This document shows positions 4,804 to 10,511 of a DNA stretch of 11,237 nucleotides, one piece after another; position 1 is the stretch's first letter, and each line of letters opens with the position of its first letter. The notes beneath the pieces are model-generated. The model saw only the letters and a list, made by a program, of their open reading frames with translations. It was not told where the DNA came from and did not search any database. The position numbers were made by a program, and so were the translations under genes. Origin of the DNA: Endomicrobium sp. (lineage in GTDB: Bacteria > Elusimicrobiota > Endomicrobiia > Endomicrobiales > Endomicrobiaceae); contig JAISRM010000114.1 of the NCBI GenBank assembly GCA_031273645.1, positions 1-11,237 on the forward strand. The letters are read 5' to 3'.

Positions 4804-6153
4804 ATGCAATACACGCACAATAATGAAGAAGACAGACGCAAAATGCTTGAAGCCGTCGGAGTTAAAGACGCTGAAGAACTTTTTGACGTTATTCCCGCTC
4901 AATTAAGAACCGCTTTCGGCGGATTTTCATCCGATGGATTTTCATCCGACGGGCTTACCGAGCAGGAATTGCTGCGTTTCTTTGAAGAGACGGCTTTGAA
5001 AAACAAAGTTTTAACGTCTTTTAGGGGCGCTGGAATATACGATCACTTTATTGCCTCTCTCGTCGGAGAAGTAATTTCAAGAAGCGAATTTTCTACGGCT
5101 TATACGCCTTATCAGGCTGAGGCAAGCCAAGGCACGCTTCAGGCGATTTTTGAATATCAAAGCATGATATGCGCGCTGACAGGGCTTGACGCTTCAAACG
5201 CTTCTCTTTACGACGGAGCCTGCGCGGCTGCGGAAGCCGTTCTTCTTGCTTTAAGAGTAAGCGCAAAAAAGAAAATCCTTATTTCGTCTGCGCTGCATCC
5301 GCAATACATAAAGACCGTTCAAACATATCTTGAAAATTCCGACGCCGAAATATCTTTTGTAAACGTCTCTTCCCCGGGCTTTATTGAAAAAAACTCTCTC
5401 GACGCTTCTTTAGACGACAGCGTTGCCGCCGTAGTAATTCAATCTCCCAATTTTTACGGAATAATTGAAGATATGCGTTCTTTAGCGCAAAGCGCAAAGA
5501 CAAAAAACGCGCTTTTTATATCGGTAGTTAATCCCATATCGCTGTCTTTATTTTGCGCTCCGGGCGAATACGGAGCAGATATCGCCGTAGGCGAAGGGCA
5601 GTCTTTGGGAATTCCCATGAGCGCAGGCGGCGCGACTTTAGGTTTTATGTCCGTAAGAAAAGGGCTTGAATGGAAAATGCCGGGCAGAATAGTCGGACAG
5701 ACTGTTGACAAAGAAGGCAAAAGAGGTTTTGTTTTAACTTTGCAGTCGAGGGAACAGCACATAAGAAGAGAAAAAGCCACTTCAAACATATGCACTAACG
5801 CGTCTCTTAACGCTTTAGCGGCGTGCGCGTACTTGTCGGGCTGGGGGCAGGACGGGTTTAAAAAACTTGGCGAAGTTAATATTTCAAAAGCCAGATATGC
5901 GTTTAATAAAATAAAAAATTTAGATGGATTTTGCGCAAAATTTGAAAATGCGGTTTTTTTTAACGAGTTTGTAATTGAAACCCGCAAAGACGCAAAAAAA
6001 ATAGAAAATGCTCTATTAAAGCGCGGTATTTTAGGACCTTTAGATTTGTCGGAGTATAATCCGGAGCTTAAAAACTGTCTGCTGTTTTGCGTTACCGAAC
6101 AGAGAACAAAGAAACAAATAGACGAGTTGGCTGAAATTTTAGATAAAGTTTAA
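4804..6153 (+). CDS. gcvPA: Glycine dehydrogenase (decarboxylating) subunit 1
   Basis: GcvPA is the alpha half of the split, PLP-dependent P-protein. With GcvPB it decarboxylates glycine and transfers the aminomethyl group to the lipoyl arm of GcvH. The 449-aa length is that of the family. Residues HNNEEDRRKMLEAVGV (5-20) are the usual N-terminal helix, RGAGIYDH (74-81) and RSEFSTAYTPYQAEASQG (93-110) are signature blocks, and MICALTG (121-127) and YDGA (136-139) follow. This subunit does not carry the PLP lysine, which is in GcvPB. The start at 4804 is supported by AAAAGG (4792-4797) and by alignment of the N-terminus with known GcvPA proteins. M14 (4843) is less likely. An in-frame 15-bp duplication gives GFSSDGFSSD at 40-49. 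Both flanking gaps consist of repeats, where gcvPA and gcvPB usually touch. Confidence 0.96.
   Translation: MQYTHNNEEDRRKMLEAVGVKDAEELFDVIPAQLRTAFGGFSSDGFSSDGLTEQELLRFFEETALKNKVLTSFRGAGIYDHFIASLVGEVISRSEFSTAYTPYQAEASQGTLQAIFEYQSMICALTGLDASNASLYDGACAAAEAVLLALRVSAKKKILISSALHPQYIKTVQTYLENSDAEISFVNVSSPGFIEKNSLDASLDDSVAAVVIQSPNFYGIIEDMRSLAQSAKTKNALFISVVNPISLSLFCAPGEYGADIAVGEGQSLGIPMSAGGATLGFMSVRKGLEWKMPGRIVGQTVDKEGKRGFVLTLQSREQHIRREKATSNICTNASLNALAACAYLSGWGQDGFKKLGEVNISKARYAFNKIKNLDGFCAKFENAVFFNEFVIETRKDAKKIENALLKRGILGPLDLSEYNPELKNCLLFCVTEQRTKKQIDELAEILDKV
4921..4950 (+). repeat. In-frame 15-bp tandem duplication inside gcvPA
   Basis: GGATTTTCATCCGAT (4921-4935) is followed by GGATTTTCATCCGAC (4936-4950), identical except for the last base. 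It adds five residues (GFSSD) in the linker between the N-terminal helix region and the LTEQELLRFF helix. That linker varies in length in the family, so function is probably intact. Confidence 0.85.
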
Positions 6154-6253
6154 GACCGAAAATTTATTTTATTGTTAAAACTATCGTTTTTGAAATATGT
6201 TTGTCAGACGCAGCCTGCAGACGAAGTCTGTTGTCTAAAAATGCCTTTTAGTT
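6154..6253 (+). other. Non-coding stretch after gcvPA
   Basis: After the gcvPA stop codon there are about 50 bp of plain AT-rich DNA with no convincing terminator. Then comes GTCAGACGCAGCCTGCAGACG and the hairpin CAGAC-GAA-GTCTG (6218-6230). This is the left edge of the repeat block that fills the gap to gcvPB. No gene is seen. Confidence 0.6.
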
Positions 6254-6377
6254 TGTCATTCCCGTTTTCATGGGACAGCCTTCGGCTGTTTTATAAAAAC
6301 AGACGCAGTCTGAAAAGAAATAATGTTAGAGACCATATTAATATTAAAAATGGATTCCCGTTTTCACGGGAATGACA
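6254..6377 (+). repeat. Rearranged palindromic element, copy C
   Basis: It starts TGTCATTCCC with a hairpin ATTCCCGT-TTTC-ATGGGA (6258-6275) that lacks the final AAT and runs straight into the 39-bp module ACAGCCTTCGGCTGT...CAGACGCAGTCTG. The right half of the standard interior then follows (AAAAGAAATAATGTTAGAGACC, then ATTAATATTAAAAATGG), ending in a perfect right end at 6351-6377 with hairpin ATTCCCGT-TTTC-ACGGGAAT (6354-6373). The left half of the interior has been replaced. This copy therefore shows how modules are exchanged. Confidence 0.75.
6274..6312 (+). repeat. 39-bp two-hairpin module, copy 1 (copy 2 at 6621-6659)
   Basis: GACAGC, TTC and GGCTGT form a hairpin (6275-6289), followed by TTTATAAAAA and the hairpin CAGACGCAGTCTG. 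An equal-length copy at 6621-6659 differs at two positions (T for C in the first stem, C for A in the spacer). Both copies follow a core hairpin. The module is thus an independently recognisable tail of the palindromic elements. Confidence 0.8.
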
Positions 6378-6416
6378 GACACAAACAAAACAGACGAAGT
6401 CTGTCGTCTTTCAGCT

Positions 6417-6591
6417 TGTCATTCTCGCGTTTTTAATATTTGTTTTTCCTAAGCAGCCTGCGCCCGAATGTTTTTATCGGGTGGGAATCCATGTTTACTA
6501 AAAAATTATTTTCACATTGCGTTTTTAAAAAGAATAATGTTAGAGACTATATTAATAATAAAAATGGATCCCCGCTTTCGCGAGGATGACA
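6417..6591 (+). repeat. Palindromic element with expanded left hairpin, copy D (175 bp)
   Basis: The left end (6417-6491) is the expanded-loop variant. TGTCATTCTCGCG and GTGGGAATCCA are separated by about 48 bp that include CCTAAGCAGCCTGCGCCCGA and the hairpin CCCGA-N9-TCGGG (6463-6481). The interior (from TGTTTACTAAAAAATTATT to TTAGAGACTATATTAATAA) matches copies A and B with several substitutions. The right end (6565-6591) is the ATCCCCGC-TTTC-GCGAGGAT variant of copy B. The left end is the inverted counterpart of 140-214, about 6 kb away. Confidence 0.8.
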
Positions 6592-6625
6592 ACGGCGGCT
6601 ATTCCCATTTTCACGGGAATGACAG
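6566..6625 (+). repeat. 60-bp double-hairpin end, copy 2
   Basis: This is a near-identical copy of 4658-4717. It has the variant hairpin at 6568-6587, the linker GACAACGGCGGCT and a second hairpin ATTCCCAT-TTTC-ACGGGAAT at 6601-6620. The single change, A for G at 6607, turns one stem pair into an A-C mismatch. It leads directly into the second 39-bp module (6621-6659). Confidence 0.85.
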
Positions 6626-6740
6626 CTTTCGGCTGTTTTATACAAACAGACGCAGTCTGTTTTATGCGGGTTTGTTTTTAGGTTTGTAATATTTTCTTAT
6701 TTAAACAATGAGAGCATAATTTTTTTAAAGGGCGTTTAAA

Positions 6741-8174
6741 ATGGATAAACTTTTAAATGAAATATCTTCAAAATGCAGCGCGGCTTACGATATAAACTGC
6801 GACGTTGAATACGATTGTTCTGTTCCCGACAATCTCAAAAGAGTTTCAGGCTGCGCTTTGCCAAGCGTTTCTGAAAATGATCTGCTTAGGCATTTTACAA
6901 ATCTTTCGCGTAAAAACTACGCTTTAAGCGCCGCTTTTTATCCGCTGGGTTCGTGCACAATGAAACACAATCCTCTTATAAATGAAAAAATTGCCAAAAT
7001 TAACGCTTTTACCGCTATTCATCCTTATCAGCCGGAAAAAACCATGCAGGGCGTTCTTGAAATAATGTACAATCTGCAAAACGATTTATGCAAAATATCG
7101 GGCATGGATTATTTTACTTTGCAGCCCGCAGCCGGAGCTCACGGCGAGTTTACCGGACTTTTAATAATAGCGCGCTATTTTAAATCTATAAAACAAAAAA
7201 GAACGAAAATAATCGTTCCGGACTCTGCGCACGGCACTAATCCCGCTTCGGCGGCTTTTGCGGGTTTTGAAACGGTTTCTCTTAAATCCGAACCCGACGG
7301 CTCAATATCGCCGGAGAAATTTAAAGAGCTGCTTTCTTCAGATGTCGCCGCAGTTATGCTTACGGTTCCAAACACCTTAGGCGTTTTTGAAAAAAATATA
7401 TGCGAAATAGCAAAACTTTCGCGTGAAAACGGAACGCTGTTATATTATGACGGCGCAAATCTTAACGCGCTTATGGGCATAGCCCGTCCGGCAGACATGG
7501 GTTTTGACGTAATGCATATAAATCTTCATAAAACTTTTTCTACGCCTCACGGCGGAGGCGGGCCGGGAGCAGGTCCCGTCGGGGTAAAATCTTTTTTAGA
7601 ACCGTTTTTGCCGGTTCCGCGCGTTGAAATAAAAAATTCAAAATATGTTTTAAATTATAAAAAACCTAAAACTATAGGCCGCGTAAAATCGTTTTTAGGT
7701 AATTTCCCGATAATTCTTAGGGCATACTGTTATATTAAATCTTTGGGCGCAGCGGGCTTAAAAAACGCTTCCATGCAAGCCGTATTAAACGCAAATTATA
7801 TGCTTGCAAAACTTAAAGATAAAATAAACGTTCCGGCGGGGGCAAGATGTATGCACGAATTTGTTTTAGCGCCAAAATCTGCGCTGCAAAACGGAGTAAG
7901 AACGCTTGACGTTGCAAAAAGGCTTTTAGATCACGGCTATTATGCGCCGACTGTGTATTTTCCTTTAATAGTTGAAGAGGCGATAATGATAGAACCGACG
8001 GAAACCGAATCAAAAAACACTCTTGATGAATTTATCGAGGTTTTAAGTTCAATAATTCTTGAAGAATCTGCGCATGATCCCCAGAAAGTAAAAGACGCTC
8101 CGGTAAAGACGCCTGTTAAAAGGCTTAATGAAGTTGAGGCTGCAAGAAAACCTATATTAAAGTGGCAGCTTTAA
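6741..8174 (+). CDS. gcvPB: Glycine dehydrogenase (decarboxylating) subunit 2
   Basis: GcvPB is the beta half of the P-protein and carries the PLP cofactor. The likely Schiff-base lysine is K264 in INLHKTFSTPHGGGGPGAGP (260-279), the glycine-rich signature of the family. Other blocks are FYPLGSCTMKHNP (66-78), IHPYQPEKTMQG (93-104), LQPAAGAHGE (127-136), DSAHGTNPASAAF (161-173) and YYDGANLNALMG (235-246). The length of 477 aa is normal. AAAGGG at 6727-6732 supports the ATG at 6741. The 80 bp upstream contain only a weak -10-like CATAAT (6715-6720), so it is unclear whether gcvPB is read through from gcvPA across the 587-bp repeat block or has its own promoter. The next gene (a sugar-binding lipoprotein) is functionally unrelated. 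Confidence 0.96.
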   Translation: MDKLLNEISSKCSAAYDINCDVEYDCSVPDNLKRVSGCALPSVSENDLLRHFTNLSRKNYALSAAFYPLGSCTMKHNPLINEKIAKINAFTAIHPYQPEKTMQGVLEIMYNLQNDLCKISGMDYFTLQPAAGAHGEFTGLLIIARYFKSIKQKRTKIIVPDSAHGTNPASAAFAGFETVSLKSEPDGSISPEKFKELLSSDVAAVMLTVPNTLGVFEKNICEIAKLSRENGTLLYYDGANLNALMGIARPADMGFDVMHINLHKTFSTPHGGGGPGAGPVGVKSFLEPFLPVPRVEIKNSKYVLNYKKPKTIGRVKSFLGNFPIILRAYCYIKSLGAAGLKNASMQAVLNANYMLAKLKDKINVPAGARCMHEFVLAPKSALQNGVRTLDVAKRLLDHGYYAPTVYFPLIVEEAIMIEPTETESKNTLDEFIEVLSSIILEESAHDPQKVKDAPVKTPVKRLNEVEAARKPILKWQL

Positions 8175-8193
8175 AAAAGCAAAAATTTTTAAG

Positions 8194-8228
8194 AAGTAAA
8201 AACTTGAGAAGCAAGCGCTTCTTTACTT
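8194..8228 (+). promoter_or_regulatory. Inverted repeat between gcvPB and the sugar transporter (terminator or operator)
   Basis: GAAGC (8208-8212) and GCTTC (8217-8221) form a stem around AAGC. It is extended by AAGTAAA (8194-8200) pairing with TTTACTT (8222-8228), with a 7-nt bulge on the left. It lies 20 bp after gcvPB and its right arm overlaps the likely -35 of the transporter genes. It may end gcvPB transcription, bind a regulator of the sugar operon, or both. There is no clean T-tract. Confidence 0.4.
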
Positions 8229-8251
8229 ATAATGTTTGAATTTTGTATAAT
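8222..8251 (+). promoter_or_regulatory. Likely sigma-70 promoter of the sugar ABC operon
   Basis: TTTACT (8222-8227) and a perfect TATAAT (8246-8251), 18 bp apart, lie 61 bp upstream of the start of the binding-protein gene. The position right after a change of functional theme supports a promoter here. The -35 overlaps the right arm of the inverted repeat at 8194-8228, a natural place for repressor control. Confidence 0.55.
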
Positions 8252-8312
8252 CGTAAAATCATTCATGCGGCAATAATCAAATAGAACAGAAAAATCATTC
8301 CGGGGGAAGTCA

Positions 8313-9617
8313 ATGTCTAAAATAAAGATGCTCGTCTTATCTCAAATTTGTTTGGCTCTTGTTTCAGGATTGTTTTTAGGATGCGGCGGCGCAAAGAAAG
8401 CCGACACTCCAAAAGCTGACGTAGTTGTGTGGCACTGGATGACTGACAGACAAGACGCTTTTGAGAAACTTGCGCTGCAGTACTTGGAAGAAACGGGGAT
8501 AAAAGTTTTGTTTGAAACATACGCTCCTACCGACGTATATAAAAGCAAAATATCTGCGGCTGCGACGGCAAATCTTTTGCCCGACGTTTTTAATCCCATA
8601 GCAGATAAAAAAGAAGTGGCGTCATATATTAATGCCGGCTACATAGCTAACCTTACGCAAGATATGGAAAATGACGGCTGGAAAGACGAATTTTTTGCAA
8701 AAGCTCTTACTCAAAACACTTTTGAAGAAGGCAATGAATGGAACGTAGCGCCCGGAATATACGCCGTTCCTCTCGACGTTAATTCTTTAATGATTTATTA
8801 CAACAAAGATTTGTTTGCGCAGGCGGGCTTAGATCCCGAAAATCCTCCTGCAACATGGAGCGCCTTTATTCAAGCGGGCAAAAAATTAAGAGACGCAAAT
8901 ATACAGCCTTTTGTGTCGGGTTTTGGCGAAGGCTGGCTTATAGGAGCTTTTGCCCAGTCTTATCAGTGGAATCTTTTCGGCAGAGACGGCGTGCTTGAAA
9001 CGATAGAAGGAAAAATTCCTTACACCGATCAAAGATGGGTAAAAATATTCAGCTTGTTTGAAGAAATGAAAAATAACAAACTTTTTGCTTCCGGAGTCGT
9101 AACTATGGTAAATAAAGACGCCGAAAGGAACTTTGCGATTGGAAAAGCTGCAATGGCTTTTAACGGCTCATGGGGCGTTAACGTTTATCTTTCTATGAAT
9201 CCGGAACTCAACTACGGGGTTATGCCGCCTCCCGCTTTGGAAGGCGCAAAATATCCTCTTCTAATGTTTGGCGGCGAAGGTTCTTCTCTTTTTGTAAACG
9301 AAAAATCTCCAAATAAACAAAAAGCGGTTAATTTTCTTAAATGGCTTACGCAAAAAGAGCAGCAGGCTTTTCTTGCAAAAGCAACTCTCAACATACCTTC
9401 AAATAAAAACGTAGCCGGCGATTTGCCTCCCGTTCTTAAAACTTTCTCGGAAAATATTTCAAACACGTTTGAATCTCTTCCTAAAATTGAAAGCTGGCAG
9501 GTTACTAATTTTATAAATATAAATTTGCAGTCTGTTATAATAGGCGAAAGAACTCCGGACTCAGCCGCTAAAGAGGTTCAGGACGAAAAAGAAAGGCAGA
9601 CAAAGGCAGGCAGATGA
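8313..9617 (+). CDS. Sugar ABC transporter substrate-binding lipoprotein (family 1)
   Basis: This is the extracytoplasmic binding component of an ABC importer of the carbohydrate uptake type 1 group, presumably for a mono-, di- or oligosaccharide. The exact substrate cannot be read from sequence. The 434-aa protein begins with a short hydrophobic signal peptide ending in the lipobox LFLGC, with lipidated C24. The family-1 fold follows: VVVWHWMTDRQDAFEKLALQY (37-57), the domain block AVPLDVNSLMIYYNKDLFAQAGLD, then ATWSAFIQAGKKL. A later stretch, AIGKAAMAFNGSWGV, is also typical. GGGGGAAG (8302-8309) is a strong ribosome-binding site for the ATG at 8313. The stop overlaps the start of the first permease gene (ATGA), so the genes are translationally coupled. 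No ATPase gene is in the window. It could be downstream or a shared MsmK/UgpC-type protein elsewhere. Confidence 0.92.
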   Translation: MSKIKMLVLSQICLALVSGLFLGCGGAKKADTPKADVVVWHWMTDRQDAFEKLALQYLEETGIKVLFETYAPTDVYKSKISAAATANLLPDVFNPIADKKEVASYINAGYIANLTQDMENDGWKDEFFAKALTQNTFEEGNEWNVAPGIYAVPLDVNSLMIYYNKDLFAQAGLDPENPPATWSAFIQAGKKLRDANIQPFVSGFGEGWLIGAFAQSYQWNLFGRDGVLETIEGKIPYTDQRWVKIFSLFEEMKNNKLFASGVVTMVNKDAERNFAIGKAAMAFNGSWGVNVYLSMNPELNYGVMPPPALEGAKYPLLMFGGEGSSLFVNEKSPNKQKAVNFLKWLTQKEQQAFLAKATLNIPSNKNVAGDLPPVLKTFSENISNTFESLPKIESWQVTNFININLQSVIIGERTPDSAAKEVQDEKERQTKAGR

Positions 9618-10504
9618 AAACGACTCCTAAAGAAAAAATTAATAATTTTTGCTTTATTATTCCGGCGTTGATTCTGTTTTTGGTTTTCAGTCTCTATCCT
9701 ATATTGAGAACTTTTCAGCTGAGTTTTTTTCAGTGGAACGGGATTGACAAAGACATGATTTTCGTCGGGTTTGCGCAATACAAGCATATCTTGTTTAATA
9801 ATCCGGCTTTCTGGAAATCGATGCTCAACGCCGGCTATATAACGCTTCTGTCGCTTGTTCTTCAAAACGGTCTTGCCCTAATGCTTGCTTTGCTTGTAAG
9901 CAGAAATATAAAAGGCGAAAATATTTACAGAATGATTTTCTTTCTTCCTCCGGTTTTGTCAGGGATAGTCGTCGGGTTGATATGGAAATTTGTATATGAC
10001 GGCAATTTCGGAATATTAAATTATTGGCTTGTCGGCTTAGGTTTTTCCAATTTTCACGATTTTGCTTGGCTTTCGGAAGTAAAGACGGCGCTTTCTTCGG
10101 TTGCCGTGGTTCATATGTGGAAAGGGTTTGGATACGGTTTTATCATTCTTCTTGCGGGATTACAGACCATTCCCGTTGAACTTTACGAGGCTGCGGAAGT
10201 TGACGGCGCAGACGTCTGGCAGCAATTTAAAAATATCACTTTCCCTTTGTTGATTCCTATTTTTACGATAGTAACGATACTTACCATTTTAGGTTCCATG
10301 CAGGTTTTTGACTTAATTTATTCAATGACAAGAGGCGGTCCCGCCGGGCATACCCATGTTCCGATTACCAAGATCTACGAATATATGAGCAACGGAGAAT
10401 TTGGATATTCGACTGCAATGGCCGTAATATTTGGAATAGTGCTGCTCATTGTTTCTTTTGCCCAGATATACAGCTCAAAGAAATTAAATTATAACAATAA
10501 ATAG
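9614..10504 (+). CDS. Sugar ABC transporter permease, MalF/UgpA type
   Basis: This is one of two inner-membrane subunits that form the sugar channel. The 296-aa protein shows about six hydrophobic segments, near 11-31, 75-96, 106-127, 158-182, 212-234 and 267-285. The cytoplasmic EAA loop ELYEAAEVDGADVWQQF (189-205), followed by ITFPLLIP (208-215), docks on the ATPase. GGPAGHT (241-247) near the C-terminus is a common mark of MalF-like CUT1 permeases. The start overlaps the binding-protein stop by 4 bp. The second permease begins 7 bp after its stop. Length and motifs are complete. Confidence 0.93.
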   Translation: MKTTPKEKINNFCFIIPALILFLVFSLYPILRTFQLSFFQWNGIDKDMIFVGFAQYKHILFNNPAFWKSMLNAGYITLLSLVLQNGLALMLALLVSRNIKGENIYRMIFFLPPVLSGIVVGLIWKFVYDGNFGILNYWLVGLGFSNFHDFAWLSEVKTALSSVAVVHMWKGFGYGFIILLAGLQTIPVELYEAAEVDGADVWQQFKNITFPLLIPIFTIVTILTILGSMQVFDLIYSMTRGGPAGHTHVPITKIYEYMSNGEFGYSTAMAVIFGIVLLIVSFAQIYSSKKLNYNNK

Positions 10505-10511
10505 GAACTAT

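Larger units (their letters stand above)
6218..6660. repeat. CAGAC-NNN-GTCTG short hairpin family (members 6218-6230, 6300-6312, 6390-6404, 6646-6660)
   Basis: Four copies of a 13-15 bp hairpin with a 5-6 bp stem and a trinucleotide loop (GAA, GCA, GAA, GCA) are scattered through the gcvPA-gcvPB gap. Three more with loop GCT lie at 4316-4330, 4514-4528 and 4729-4743, making seven in the window. They sit next to, not inside, the ATTCCC-N8-GGGAAT cores, usually after a GACAGACACAAAC-type linker. The stem is constant and the loop varies. The function is unknown. Confidence 0.8.

Noticed and set aside
4357..4823. Open reading frames 4357-4620 and 4629-4823 encoding SFPRKRES- and FREDD-like peptides
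   Set aside because: They are translations of the palindromic elements. The SFPRKRES peptide occurs twice because the hairpin occurs twice, there is no ribosome-binding site, and such spurious proteins arise wherever this palindrome is present.
5454..5987. Long minus-strand frame (177 codons) inside gcvPA
   Set aside because: It is antisense to a well-conserved enzyme, has no family features, and is explained by codon bias of the real gene.
6172..6689. Open reading frames 6172-6375 and 6468-6689
   Set aside because: They run across repeat modules, share peptide fragments such as METILI with the frames in the other gap, and match no family I recognise.
4217..6740. Equal size (587 bp) of the two gaps as evidence of a block duplication
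   Set aside because: The order and identity of modules differ between the two gaps, and only parts (such as the 60-bp unit) match, so the equal length is most likely coincidence.
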